Below are positions 1 through 11,889 of a stretch of 64,000 bases of DNA, in pieces. The stretch's first letter is position 1. Every line of letters starts with the position of its first letter. Below the pieces are notes generated by a model, which was given only the letters and a program-made list of their open reading frames with translations, had not been told where the DNA came from and did no database searches. This DNA is from Bicyclus anynana (lineage: Eukaryota; Arthropoda; Insecta; Lepidoptera; Nymphalidae), in contig NC_069083.1 of the NCBI RefSeq assembly GCF_947172395.1, positions 5,612,501-5,676,500 on the forward strand, read 5' to 3'. The translations under genes and the position numbers were made by a program.

Positions 1-985
1 GTAACATTTTAATTAAAGTTAAGTAATGTTTACATACATTAAGTTGTCAATCTTCTTTGTTCAGTATTGCTGTAAATAATTTATACAGTGGATAATTTTT
101 CTTTCTTATTAGCTTTTACTTGACATGTCTCCATTTCGTCGATAAAATTGCTAGGAAATGGATAGTGTAAAAGTTATAGTCAGGAATCCCTAGAACATTT
201 TGTAGTATACCTGATTACTAACAAGATAATTTTCGTGAGTAGCTTCATCTCGATGAGACGATCAACTTTTTATTTACGAAAATTCTTGATTCTTGTCGCT
301 CACTGAGTTACCAGGAAATGAAAATTTCTGAGCGTCGGAACGAGATAATGTACGACGCAATTTGTGGGACAATTAGGTTATTAAATTGTAAAACTATTAA
401 TTAAACAATAGTAAAAAAACAGCTGGTTAGTAACAGATGTACAAAATGTTCTAGAGATCCCTTATGCTTCCCTTTTTAATATTTATGTAGTTAAAGTTAA
501 AGAGTAAACTAATAAAAATTTGATTCATATACATTTGTATGCAAATTTCGAAACATACCTATTTTGTAGGTACACCAAATACGCAATGGATATACATATC
601 TACAGTATGCAGTAACTTATATATGAATTTATTATGAGCGAAGTGCTTTAGTAACAAACTGCAGTGGACATCACAAAGCCGCTCCATTGAATTTCAATAT
701 GAAATCCATTTCGCTACATGCTCCTACTGTTGGCCCGAAGACGTCCGATATTTGCATGTTACTCGAATATGAGGCGGACTCCTTTCACGTTGTACGTATG
801 AGTATGAAATCAATTCTGAGGATACGTTTCAAACTATAAAGTTACTCCACATATTACTAATATTATAAATGCGAATGTAATTTAGTTACATAATTATATA
901 TTTCAAGACATCTGGGTTTCCTTGAGTGCTTTTAGTTATTTAGACGGTACTATACAATAGATTTTTTTTAATTTTTATCCTTAGA
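1..985. other. AT-rich DNA, nothing assigned
   Basis: No convincing ORF or repeat boundary. The stretch near 850-885 (tactaatattataaatgcga) resembles the 5' end of the Helitrons found elsewhere in the window, but no matching 3' end follows. Confidence 0.4.
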
Positions 986-1190
986 CTAATAAGCTATAGA
1001 CCCACAACAACTAACAATGTTTCACTCCAAACGTAAACCACTTCTGTGACTGAGCGTAAGAGCTAAGCTAATTACCGTCGCCGAAAACACACATAAGCGT
1101 AATTATCGAATCGTAGCGATGCGTCAAGGGCTCCCATTTCGGGGCACATAAAACGGCTTACGAATCCGCTACTACAAACACACACACACT
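986..1190 (+). repeat. dispersed repeat family X, copy 1
   Basis: The segment matches 26545-26740 in reverse complement over about 170 bases. Shared blocks are acttctgtgact, gcgatgcgtcaagggct and ggggcacataaaacggctta. Neither copy shows a coding frame or clear terminal repeats. Class unknown; a short non-autonomous transposon is likely. Confidence 0.5.
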
Positions 1191-2000
1191 ACACACTATC
1201 TATGTGTTATAAATCTATATTTTTATCGTTTTACTTGGTTTAATCTCTGGAATGGTTGGACTGAATTTAAAGGGAATTTTACTGGAAGATAGTCGATTAT
1301 TGAGGAACATAAATGCAACTTTGTCCCAGTTTATTTACTAGTAACAAGCCAAGACGGAAACCAGCAATATTGTATTTAAATTGTAGGTTTAAGAGATCTG
1401 AATCCATTGTGATATGAGTTTCACATAATAGTGGTGTAATATTCTAAGTACACGGCCATGTTAAGCTCTAGATAATGTCCTCCTCAGATTACAAATACCG
1501 AGAGGCAACGAGCATTATTATGATGCAACTAAAGCAACACTGTAATTTACCTTGCAGTTCATATTAGACATTATATCTTTGCCAGTACAATAGCCTTACA
1601 TAAAGCATATATTAATTAAATTTTCACTTACTTAGAGGCGAGTAGAACAGTTGAGATGCGGAATGGATTCTTTCTAGGCAAGCGCTCCGACTTCTAGACT
1701 TCATTATTAATTTCCATCTGGCGCGATTTTATTCAAGCAGAAGACTTAGACATTGAGTAAGAAATAGTTTAGTAGTAGAGCTTTGTGACAAAACATGACA
1801 TGGTACAAGTACTACCACTAAGCTTATTTCGGCCACCAAGCAGATTGTTGTGTTCAAGTCTTGTGAATATGGTTGTCGTTGCAAATATAGGCGCAAGAGA
1901 CATGACTTATTTCTAGCTTAACTTGACTTGCTCTGAAAAGTACCTACTACTATCTACACAATTTTGTTTACAGTATAAAATAAGAAAACCAACGAATAAG
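1191..2000. other. nothing assigned
   Basis: AT-rich non-coding sequence without an ORF over 60 codons or a repeat recognised elsewhere in the window. Confidence 0.4.
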
Positions 2001-2243
2001 AAGTAGAATACAAAAAGGCGGCCTTATCGCTTTTTAGCGATCTCTTCCAGGCCACCTTCAGTTTTTTTTTTTTAAGATTTTTTCTCATATCTTTTTAAAT
2101 ATGAACAATATTCCTATTCCCCTCCGATTAGTCGGAAAGACTTTTTTGTCTGGATACGACAATAGACCAACGGGGCGGGGATCGAACCACCACCCCTCGG
2201 TGATGAGTCCGACCGCTCTTACCGTTGAGCTATTGATGCTAAA
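2001..2243 (-). repeat. SINE C (tRNA-headed), reverse
   Basis: On the minus strand the element begins with a tRNA-like head (A-box-like tagctcaacggtaagagc, B box ggttcgatccc) and runs toward a 3' part that folds as tcgctaaaaagcga next to 'ggaagaga' and 'aaggccgcc'. Such a stem is seen at the 3' ends of some insect LINEs and SINEs. The pol III boxes support a SINE rather than a tRNA gene, since no cloverleaf closes. A second, interrupted copy lies at 53601-53902. Confidence 0.65.
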
Positions 2244-2324
2244 ATTGCTTAAGCTTTTAGATGCTGTGTTACGGACAAGAGCTTTTGCTTCTCATGTTCT
2301 CTTTTCTGCTTGTTTTATCAACTA

Positions 2325-2524
2325 CTAGCTCATGCCGCGCGGTTCCACCCGCGTGGTTCTCGTTCCCGTGGGAATACCGGGATAATATATAGCCTATAGC
2401 CTTCCTCGATAAATTGGCTATCTAACACTGAAAGAATTTTTCAAATCGGACCAGTAGTTCCTGAGATTAGCGCGTTCAATCAAACAAACAAACAAACTCT
2501 TCAGCTTTATTACATTAGTATAGA
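2325..2524 (-). mobile_element. short non-autonomous Helitron
   Basis: Read on the minus strand it starts TCTATACTAAT and ends in CTAG preceded by the GC-rich hairpin region (cgcgcggc). It lies exactly between A and T, the Helitron target. Internal TGTTTG repeats follow the 5' end. The body matches copies at 7056, 37404 and 60665. No Rep/helicase coding, so it depends on an autonomous relative. Confidence 0.8.
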
Positions 2525-3054
2525 TTACTCGTAGTACAAGACAAATAGGTAGCTTTTTGACCTTTTGTACAATTTCTATAATAAATTAGGTATAAAATAA
2601 ATAAAAGACCAAACAAATAATGAGACGAATCACATAATGAAACTGGGACGCAGTTTCGGAGTGCTCGCGAAGAAATAACTTACCAAACAATAACTTTGTT
2701 AGTGTTTCCGTGACCCGCAAACAAGCAGCGCAGAATAAACAAGTTCCAATTATTTTCCGGGTAACGAAGATGCTTGGGGTTAATAATTTCCACTTTTTCT
2801 ACTGAGATGAATTATTATTTTAATTATTTATACCTCAGAATACAGGAAAGACCAGAAACCACGTTCAGCCGTCATTATAAAGCACGCATTGTGTTCAAAA
2901 ATGTTATCTGTATAGAACATCACACAACACAGTTTACTCAGTATGTCTAATTGCTTGTTCCTGAAATTACACCAAAAAAGGGTAATTTCAACGGCTTCTT
3001 TCCAATGCTTGATCACACCTTCTGGAGTTATCTGTATTCAGAGATTTATGTTTT
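2525..3054. other. nothing assigned
   Basis: AT-rich DNA with only short ORFs (62-63 codons on the minus strand near 2828-3179, partly antisense to the following SINE). Confidence 0.4.
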
Positions 3055-3314
3055 GACGGTAGAATGTGCGGTGGATTTAGACGGAGGTCCTGGGTTCGGT
3101 TCCCGGCTGGATCGATTGAGGTTTTCTTAATTAGTCCAGGTCTGGCTTTTGGGAGGCTTTGGAGGTGGCTAGTTACCACCCTACCGGCAAGGACGTACCG
3201 CCAAGCAATTTAGCGTTCCGGTACGATGTAGTAACGATGTACGATTAGATTGCATCATCACTTACCATCAGGTGAGATTGTAGTTCAAGGCTAACTTGTA
3301 CAAAATAAAAAAAA
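3055..3314 (+). repeat. SINE B (tRNA-headed), 5' part damaged
   Basis: The B box (gggttcggttccc) is intact but the A-box region is shortened compared with the copies at 5143-5465 and 18857-19169. The body carries the family blocks ccaggtctgg, gtaccgccaagc, ttccggtacgat and aggtgagattgta and ends in an A-rich tail (caaaataaaaaaaac). Confidence 0.8.
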
Positions 3315-3910
3315 CATACCACTTTTGACGACCTCTCGTAGCGAATATACTGCGGCTAGGTCAGTAACAGTGGAGCAGTAAAATAATGCTTTGCGATATG
3401 GCATCGCCTAGAAAAAGGCCCTAACTCAGCAATTTGCCACATACTTTCAATAAAAAACTATGCAGCAGCTGATTTTCAGTTAGGACCCAGTTGACGTGCC
3501 ACTACGTACAAAATTTACTTCATAATATGAGAAACATATTAATCATTATCTACACAATGAAAAATTCAAGAAAATTTTTTAATGTGTAATTTATACCTAC
3601 TTTACTCGTAGTACATAATAATAAACATACGTATTCACTAAGTTTCTACCCTTACAAGGGGTTCGTTTTACCTAAACAAACTAATAACCAGTGTGCAAGT
3701 TTACTCCCTGTGATACACCAAAACTAGTTAAAGCCAACTCCATAAACTGGAAAACCCAAGAGTATTATTAAAACCAAATTGTTACAACGAATGTTTCCAA
3801 AATTAGAGAGAGATATGACCCCTATGGACAACAATATGCATAGATACTCTCTGCTCTGTTTTAAAACATCGATATTAAAAAAAATAGTTTAATTATAATT
3901 ATTTGAATAT
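3315..3910. other. nothing assigned
   Basis: No ORF, repeat match or terminal structure seen. Confidence 0.4.
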
Positions 3911-4080
3911 ATTTTGATGTGAAACATCTATAGCCGCACGTATAACCGATTTCTGGCGTGGCGACGCATCGCCACGGCTATTTATGATGGTATATCCAGT
4001 CATCTGTTAAGTCAATTTACAAAATAATGTCGATGTTGCCGACATTGCCAGACGTCCCGTGATGGCTGATTTTTTTTCTA
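3911..4080 (+). repeat. dispersed repeat family Y, copy 1
   Basis: Matches 49451-49605 in the same orientation: both begin ttttgatgtgaaacatctat, continue with agccgcacgta and later share catctgttaagtcaattta, and end in a T run. The copies differ in the middle, where this one carries a short GC-rich inverted pair (ggcgacgc...gcgtcgcc-like). Class unknown. Confidence 0.55.
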
Positions 4081-5142
4081 AGGTTTAAGGTTCCATTGGT
4101 GCAGCATAGTGGCTCCAAGATCCAAATCTTGTAAGAAGAGCATTTGCTTTGTGATGGGACCTTAAAATAGGCTGATGCACAGATAGCTAAATTTTAATTG
4201 GATTTAAAATAGTGTACGTAGATAAGTTAACTGATCGTTGTATCAAGTTTCATACACAACCCTTATTACGCAACCCCTCACACCCCTAGGGGATGGGCAT
4301 TACAGCGTTTCAACCGAACCATTATTGTCAAAGCAAAAATAAGGTAAAAAGTTCAATTGTCGTATTTATATAAAAAGTAATATCAAAGGTACTCGTAAAC
4401 CTTTTAATATAAAAGTTATTAATTGAAAGGTTGTAGTAGAAGGGTTGAAACTGTTTGTGGACATGATTTCACATTTTTTTATTATAAGAATTCGCGAAGA
4501 ACATAAATAAAACAATAGACTTTTCATATAGAAAATTGAAAGTCCATAGTTTAGACTAGGTAGCTTGCCGAATGCCGAACGCCACTTCGTAGTACTAATA
4601 AATTTATTGTTAATGTTTATAAAACATTCCCCTTATAAAGAGTTTATTAAGCGTCTAAAGCCACCCGTAGTTAACAAAGCAAATAACATATAAATATTCA
4701 TATAAAATTAACGAAATGGCGTCTTCATTTAAGCAGGCTTTACATTCTAGATCCTCATATATAACATACCTTTACATTCGTAGCTCGTACAAAGGCTACA
4801 AAGTTCAGAGAAGTCCAATGACCAAAGCCATTATTCGAAATCTCTGTCTGACTTGTAATTTACGTTGCATACTGCACTCGGAGTGTCGTTCCTATCGGGT
4901 GTATCTCATTCCGTTAATCCTTATTACTATCAGACTAGTCGGACTGTGAAATCCTCGAATGTAGTCACATCCTATTAAAATGTGACGGGATTGTTTTCAT
5001 TTATGTATGGAAACAATTCTGTCATCACTGATGAAGTAGTTCACGCGCCGACATTAAATAATATAGGGCTGTCACAATAAGTAAATGTTTTTTCGAAAAC
5101 AGTTTAATATTCTTAACTTTATATATTTTTTTTAAATTCTTT
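4081..5142. other. nothing assigned
   Basis: AT-rich. A 77-codon ORF at 4716-4949 has no recognisable domain and is probably chance. Confidence 0.4.
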
Positions 5143-5465
5143 TACAAGTTAGCCCTTGACTACAATCTCACCTGATGCTAAGTGCATCACTTAAATGCAG
5201 TCTAAGATGAAAGCGGGCTAACTTGTTAGGAGGAGGATAAAATCCACACCCCTTTTCGGTTTCTACACGACATCGTACTGGAACGCTAAATCGTTTGGCG
5301 GTACGTCTTTGTCGGTAGGGTGGTAACTAGCCACGGCCGAAGTCTCCCACCAGCCAGACCTGGACCAATTAAGAAAATCTCAATCGGCCCAGCCGGGGAT
5401 CGAACCCAGGACCTCCGTTTTGTAAATCCACCGCGCATAGCACTGCGCCACGGAGGCCGTCAAAA
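5143..5465 (-). repeat. SINE B (tRNA-headed), near full length, reverse
   Basis: The minus strand starts with a tRNA-like head containing A box tggcgcagtg and B box ggttcgatccc, then the body, and ends with an aagttagccc-type 3' block. About 320 bases, like 18857-19169. It carries no protein coding; reverse transcription must be supplied by a LINE. Confidence 0.85.
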
Positions 5466-6589
5466 TGACTGAATGATGAATATGACTTTTGTCTTTTGTT
5501 TTAATCTCAATGTACTACAAGTTTGTACTAAAGCGGGTGTTTATTCTTTAATCAGTAAGTTTTTTAGTTATCACACAAAGAAAATACTAATTTAATAGTC
5601 TCGTTTACATATCTACAGTAGAATATAATATATAGGTATAAAATACTTATAATTGGTACGGTATCAGTGATTTTCGTGACTTGAATAAGCCATAAGAAAC
5701 TATGCGCGTGTCTATACACGCGAGCAAAGCTTTTGTTTTTTTTTATTTGTTAAAGTTTGACACTATTAAATTATTAGTTAAGGTATTTATAATTATTCAG
5801 GCGTATTTTCTCAAGTTAAGTTAGTGAGTATTAATTGTATTGTAATATATCTAAACTGTTTATTTCAAAGAATGGAAACTGTCGCAAAAATTATTTCCTA
5901 GAGAATTATCCTTCACGTAATACAGCTTGGATTGTCAAGCTATTGTGCTACATGAATTGTGATAGAGAACTCAAACGTATTAATTAACGGAACAGAGTTA
6001 GGGAGTAATTTAAAAATAATGAGGGGAAACTCATAATACAACAAGAGTGGAATCGTCGAGTGTTCGTGTAACTGCGAGGGCAAAGCACAAAACAAGGTTC
6101 TTGTACAGCAAAAACAGCGCAGAACAAACGAGACTCAATTGTTATTGACGATCCGAGAACTTTTCTAGGTGTTTCAAATCAATTTCCTTTCTAGAGAAAC
6201 AATTTTACTACAGAGCTTGCTATACCTACCCTTGAGTAGTGTTTTGACAAAGGGAAAATGTGGTTATCTTTATACTGATTCGCATTTTCCAATAAAACCG
6301 TTGTAGCTATTGAGGCAATCGCAAATGGTAAAATAAATCTTATAAGGGAGGTAGAACGAAGCACTACAGTGGTCTCGTAGTTCTCGCGAAGGAGCTACGA
6401 AGTATAAAACAATAACGTCTCTACGGTTTATAATACGTATGTGACTCGCAAACAAACAGAGTAAGGTAGTTTCAACTGTTATTCGATTATAGGAGTCGAC
6501 AACGTTTTCATATAATTTCAATTTGTTACTACCGTGTAAGCATTTTCTATAATCTGTGAAAATTAAATTTAGAATAACCGTTCTAACGA
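5466..6589. other. nothing assigned
   Basis: AT-rich with an 83-codon minus-strand ORF at 6270-6521 lacking any recognisable motif. Confidence 0.4.
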
Positions 6590-6833
6590 GCTATAAGTTT
6601 CATCATCATATCAGCCGATGGACGTCCACTGCAGGACATAGGCCTTTTGTAGGGACTTCCAAACATCACGATACTGAGCCGCCTGCATCCAGCGAATCCC
6701 TGCGACTCGCTTGATGTCGTCAGTCCACCTGGTGGGCGGTCGGCCAACACTGCGCTTACTAGTGCGGGGTCGCCATTCCAGCACTTTGGGACCCCAACGT
6801 CCATCGGCTCTTCGAACTATGTGCTATAAGTTT
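6590..6833 (-). mobile_element. 5'-truncated RTE-type LINE with target duplication
   Basis: Insert 6601-6822 is flanked by an exact 11-bp duplication, gctataagttt (6590-6600 and 6823-6833). On the minus strand it encodes the last part of an RTE-like endonuclease/reverse transcriptase ORF (frames with SVGRPP-, TTR- and AAQD-like residues) and ends in an ATGATGATG-type tail, seen here as catcatcat. Only the C-terminal end survives, as usual for a 5'-truncated copy; it cannot make active enzyme. Confidence 0.88.
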
Positions 6834-7055
6834 ATGTAATTATAATATATTAATATTGAATTCATCATTTATCACCGCGTTGCTACGGTAGATACTCGTA
6901 GACATCGAAGTCACACTATTGAGTTTTTAATAAACATCAACAGTTGTACGCTAGGATCTCTGTTGCCGTATTATGACTAACTTAGTTGTATAGGAAAAAA
7001 TATAAGTAAATTCTAATATATAAAAATAGTCTACTATTACGTAGTTTATAATATA

Positions 7056-7261
7056 TCTATACTAATATTATAAAGCGAAGAGTTTGTTTGTTTGTTTGTT
7101 TGTTTGATTGAACGCGCTAATCTCGGAACTACTGGTCCGATTTGAAAAATTCTTTCAGTGTTAGATAGCCCATTTATCGAGGAAGGCTATAGGCTATATG
7201 TTATCCCGGTATTCCTACGGCAACGGGAATCACGCGGGTGAAACCGCGCGGCGTCAGATAG
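7056..7261 (+). mobile_element. short non-autonomous Helitron
   Basis: Starts TCTATACTAATATTATAAAG, carries five TTTG repeats and ends in the hairpin/CGTCAGATAG sequence; the terminal CTAG has become ATAG. Flanking bases are A and T. Same subfamily as 2325-2524. Confidence 0.78.
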
Positions 7262-7628
7262 TCCCTTATAAATAAAATTGTGCTCTTTAAAAGTCAATCC
7301 TAGGTGCTGAAAATCGGAAACCGCAGAATGCTTTTAGAAGTTACAAAGCATATTTTTCCACTTTACATCCGAACATAAATCCTCTTTACTCAAGCACGGA
7401 TGAAGGAAATACGTAGTGACGCGTTTGCGAAATGCATTTTTAGTGTTCAATGTACCTACTCTTTTATAAATAAAATGAAATTGTCTGAACACCAATCGAA
7501 GTGGAGTTTGTAACAAGATTTCACGTTTTAAAATTTAATGCGTATGTTGTAAGTATTTTTTTTTATAACGCGGAAAACGTTCGTTATGATTTAATTCCTT
7601 TAAATTTTAACTATAGATTTATTATAAA
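7262..7628. other. nothing assigned
   Basis: A 60-codon minus ORF at 7334-7516 lacks recognisable features; otherwise AT-rich. Confidence 0.4.
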
Positions 7629-7790
7629 CTAGCCCACGCTCCGCAGTTTCACTTGTGTATTTCCCGTTCCCGTGGGAATACGAGAATAAAACGCCTTTGA
7701 CACTCACAAAAGCTTTCTATTGGTGAAAGAATTTTCAAAATCTGTTTAGTAGATTCAGAGATTTCCTCCTACAACTTCACAAGTTTCTAC
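7629..7790 (-). mobile_element. degenerate Helitron
   Basis: Begins (minus-strand 3' end) ctagcccacgctccgcagtt and continues with blocks gtgggaatacg, ctattggtgaaag and tagtagattcaga that match the 'aaagaggtaaag' Helitron subfamily seen at 35316 and inside 30180-31422. The 5' terminus is not clear. Confidence 0.5.
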
Positions 7791-8514
7791 AGTTTTCCTT
7801 TTAGAATATTGATTATAGATATTGATTTTCTTTTTATCGTAACGGTTGAAGGTCCACTTGATGTTATTTAATTAATTAGTGAAAAACTATCAAGCAACAA
7901 CACAAACTTCAACAACAATGCAATCATCAAGCAACAAAGTAATACAGTACGTGCAAGCGAAATGTATTATAACAAGGCACTGCCCGGTTAAACTATAAGC
8001 GTAGGTATAGTTAATCCTCATTGTATTATTTCATACAATGTATCAGGATACATTGTATGAAGTCTGAAGGGAATGGTTGACTATGAAATTACAGGTAATT
8101 TTACAAGCAACCGTTCCTTTCACACTGAAATAATGGAACGCTGTTTGGCGACAGAAATAACTAGTACTTCTTCGAACATGCTCGATTTCAAAAAGCTCAA
8201 CTAAATCATCATCATCCTTTACTTAGTTTAGGATTTTTTTTCAGAACTTCCAACGGATTTTAATGCAGTTTACAACAAAAGATAAAGTCATAGAAGGTTC
8301 AGATTTATAAAAAAATCATAAAAATTATCAGAGAAGTAAAAAACGCCTGGTGTACCGTACCTAAAGTCTAATATCCTGCTGGCTTATTCACTAATTTGGT
8401 CTTTATTAACAACTGAAATGAAAGAAATGTCATATACCTACCTGTGTGATATCCACGAAGGGTTGTCAATAGGCACCGGATGATATTAAGTATTTACTCA
8501 TCATAATGTTACTA
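7791..8514. other. nothing assigned apart from a small hairpin
   Basis: AT-rich non-coding DNA; the hairpin at 8030-8061 is listed separately. Confidence 0.4.
8030..8061. repeat. short perfect hairpin
   Basis: Arms ttcatacaatgtat (8030-8043) and its exact complement (8048-8061) are separated by cagg. Role unknown; could be a remnant of a palindromic MITE. Confidence 0.6.
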
Positions 8515-8553
8515 TCTAAATATAACCCGTGCGAAGTTGGGGCAGGCCCCTAG
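8515..8553 (+). mobile_element. Helitron 3'-end fragment
   Basis: The block acccgtgcgaagttggggc followed by aggcccctag resembles a Helitron 3' end, with a GC-rich fold before CTAG and T after it. No 5' part is recognisable. Confidence 0.4.
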
Positions 8554-9554
8554 TTGAAAATAAATTTTGTATTATACTATGAGTATATTTCAGAGGGCGA
8601 CCGTAAACGTAAATCTAAGTACAACTTTCGTAACCGTCGAGTGTGTGCTGCGATATTTTTTGTTAATATTTCCCGACCATTTCGGATCAAATTTACATAT
8701 CAATCGCCTGGCTTCATGTAAAAACATGAGGATCATAGAACGTTGCCGACCTTTCGTGAGCTTATGAAATAGCGTTATTAACTGCCTAGCATACTGGGTT
8801 TTGTTTTCACAGGGAAAATTTATAAGCAAAAAACATCCTCAAGTTGTCGTATGTAATTTGTTATTACTGAGTTTGCTGATATTTACACACAATGGAAATC
8901 TAAATATCCATATAAACAAATGGAAATTTTACAAGATAATGAAGTTGAAGATAACGTCCAAGGTAGGTATAATATCATTTCACAAATAATAAAATTGGAA
9001 AGGAGAATGGCAAGATTGAATGTATTTTGGGAGTAGCAGATAGAAGTAGCGTACATAATGGAAACTTATTAATATTTGTTTATCGTGATTTAACTAAGAA
9101 AAAAGCAAATGGTTAGCAGTCTCGAAAAGCAGGGAGAAAAAAGATATACCTTAAAACTAGTAGGTTGTAGTTGTAAATATCTATACATAAATGTAAAAAA
9201 CACCACCGCTGACATACAACTGCGTGATTGCTTCATAAATACTACTTACAAGGCGTTTGGGTCGTAGGCAACAAGTGGTTTTTTTTTGTTAATAAAATGC
9301 ACTTTTTTTCTTTCGATTCCCGTTCTGTAAAATCAAAATATTTTTTTTTAAAACATCTTATAAAATAAAAGTTTTAATTAATATAAAAGTATGAATGTAC
9401 GACACTTCAGAGTGTGACTCCCATTTTCGCCAATGTCCTTTTGAAAACCCGTTTTCAAAAGGAGATATGTCATGAACTTATTAATTACACTCTCGATCAA
9501 GTCTCTTTCAGTGTGTATATATACCCACTCGAGTATATTTGCAGACATTCGGTT
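8554..9554. other. nothing assigned apart from a small hairpin
   Basis: Overlapping ORFs of 60-80 codons on both strands near 8567-8989 and 9378-9653 show no domain and are probably chance. Confidence 0.4.
9437..9462. repeat. short perfect hairpin
   Basis: Arms ccttttgaaaac and gttttcaaaagg with a two-base loop (cc). The very short loop makes it a strong cruciform candidate; no terminator role is implied in this eukaryotic setting. Confidence 0.6.
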
Positions 9555-9775
9555 ACTCTTCACCACTTTTACCCCCCCATAACTTTTAAACGACTCAACC
9601 GATTTTCATCAAACATGTTAAGAACACTTACGCACAAGTCACCTTTAATATAAATTCAAATCGCTTCATCCGTTCGGGAGTTATGGTGCCACAGGCAGAC
9701 TGACAGACAGACAGACACGTTAAACTTATAACATCCCTTTTTGCGTCGAGGGTTAAAAATGGGTAAAATAATATG
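9555..9775 (+). repeat. dispersed repeat with CAGA microsatellite
   Basis: Contains ccccccataacttttaaac, cgattttcatcaaacatgtt, ccgttcgggagttatggtgc, then gacagacagacaga and a final gggttaaaaa. I recall this arrangement as a common dispersed lepidopteran repeat, but its ends and class cannot be fixed here. Confidence 0.4.
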
Positions 9776-10105
9776 TGTGAACGTAAAAAAATATTTGTAG
9801 AGAAGTCTATGATCTAGGACTATTGTTAAAGAAAGGGGTTTATTGTGTTTTGTATTTAAATATCAGGTTATATTAGTTTATTTTAGGTACCTTATTCTGT
9901 CTCACGATTTAATTAAACTGCTACGAAGATTGCATTGTCTTGGGAGTTAGATTTAGCGGTTTAAACGACAAAGTTCCTTTACTTCTAGCGCGGACCACAA
10001 CTTCTCGATAAATAAATTGTAAAGTACCTACCTACGTTACGTACATACGTATTTTAAATTTTATATTTCTATTCTTCTTAAAAACACACTTCATCTATAT
10101 CTATA
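9776..10105. other. nothing assigned
   Basis: AT-rich; ends in a TCTATA microsatellite that leads into the next Helitron. Confidence 0.4.
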
Positions 10106-10685
10106 TCTATACTTATAATAAAACCGGTCGAATTCTATTCGCAATTTGAGATTTTACTTATACCATTTGTAACAACAAACGTTAGCGTGGTTTAACGGAC
10201 GACAGCGCCATCTAGAATCTATACTTATAATACGAATTTTGTACATTCTGTACATTGAAGATATTTTGATTTTTTTTGTTGGGGGGGGCATTATATAATC
10301 GTTACTGAAGCTAAAATTATTTTTTTTCGATTTTTTTGTCTGTCTGTCTGTCTGTCCGTGTTTTTTTGTTTTTTGGGCATCACGCTGAAACTAAAAAATG
10401 AATTCAAATGAAACTTAGCACGGTTTAAGACCATAATACGGAGAAGGTTATAAGATACTTTTTATTGCGAAAATAAAATGAGAAGGGGGTGAAATAGGGG
10501 TTGAAAGTTTGTATGGTCCTTCACTTTTAGAGTTACGGTTTTAAAAATTTGTTCGTAAATCATAAAAAAAAATACGAAATATAATGTAATTCAAAAATTT
10601 TTAAAATTCAACCCCTAAAGTGGTGAAATAGGGCTTAAAACTTTACATTGATTTCCACGCGGACGAAGTCGCGGGCGTCCGCTAG
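10106..10685 (+). mobile_element. non-autonomous Helitron with two 5' termini
   Basis: The 3' end is the typical fold of gcggacg with cgtccgc closing on CTAG (10682-10685), followed by T. Two 5'-like starts are present, TCTATACTTATAATA at 10106 and again at 10218, each preceded by A. A TGTC microsatellite lies near 10340. The 112-base element at 38404-38515 is an internally deleted relative. No coding capacity. Confidence 0.75.
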
Positions 10686-11511
10686 TAATTTAAATAAATA
10701 AAATAGACAAGATATTGTTTTCCGATATATTTTATTGTTTCTATAATAAAAGTGGTTTTCTTATTACTATTACATCTGTTATTCACCCGAACGCTAAAGA
10801 AATAAAGTGATTGAAAGACAAATAAAATTTGTTGAACCATTAAAATGGGCATCAGAATTTCAAGGAGCGGAACGATCAAAAGCTTTTTAAGAAATGGTAA
10901 CAACCACGGAACAATATTATCTGACTTTGTTACATTTTCAGCGGCCAAAAACAAAATATACAAATTCCAATTATATCTGGGCCAAGGACTGTCGAGGTAA
11001 TTTCGAGTCCATTTTCATTTTCAGCGCCAGTTTTCTTCAATTCCATTACATTGTATTTCGTTTTAATAATAAAATTCCTAATGTTTTTCTTATTTTTAAT
11101 TAACGAGATGTACCTTTCAACATTCTTTACAAGGGTTTTTAAAGCTTCTATTGTATGAAATAACTCTAGTTTTTATTATATTCGAATGATGCTGAATTAG
11201 TCAGTGAAGAATTTTGAAAATAACTATTGAAGTCAATTAAATACAAGCATAATTTGGACCTTTTCATTAGTATGTGAACTGGCAAACTAGTTCCGGTGCA
11301 AATTTACCTTTGCCAATTATGGCGCTCAATAGCTATGGAACAATATGTGGCACAAAAGAATTCCCAAGCGCGATGCATAATTTGGCACATATTTGAACCA
11401 ATGGACAAAGCAACGAATAGACCGCTAGCTAATAATAACCAGCTGCAAGCCAATCCACTAACTTTGGCGTATGTTAGTGGACATAAACGAAATTTACCAA
11501 TTATTAAGTAA
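10686..11511. other. nothing assigned
   Basis: AT-rich; minus ORFs of 90-93 codons (10682-10963, 11304-11576) show no known domain, and both overlap Helitron sequence at one end. Confidence 0.4.
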
Positions 11512-11889
11512 CTAGCGGACGCCCGCGACTTCATCCGCGTGCAATTTAGTTTTTTTACAAATCCCTCGGAAACCATGGATTTTTCCAGGATAAAAAGTCT
11601 ATGTTTTAATCCAGGCTATAATATATCTTAATACCAAGTTTCAGCTAATTCGGTTCAGTAGTTAAGGCGTGAAAGAATAAGAAACATTCATATCATCAAA
11701 ACCATCAGTTTTCGCAAATCTCGGGAAACCATAGATTTTTTCGGGATAAACAGTAGCCTATGTGTTAATCTAGAGTAAAATCTATTTCCATTCAAAATTT
11801 CAGCTAAATCGCTTCAGTAGTAGCGGCGTTATAGAGTAACAAACATCCAAACATCCATACAAACTTTCGCGTTTATAATATTAGTAGGA
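11512..11889 (-). mobile_element. non-autonomous Helitron with duplicated internal module
   Basis: Minus-strand 5' end TCCTACTAATATTATAAACG, 3' end the GC hairpin and CTAG, between A and T. Inside, a module with the blocks 'gggaaaccat', 'tttt(c/t)cgggataaa' and 'cagctaa(t/a)tcg(g/c)ttcag' occurs twice in tandem. The copy at 27517-27913 has the same duplication. Confidence 0.82.
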
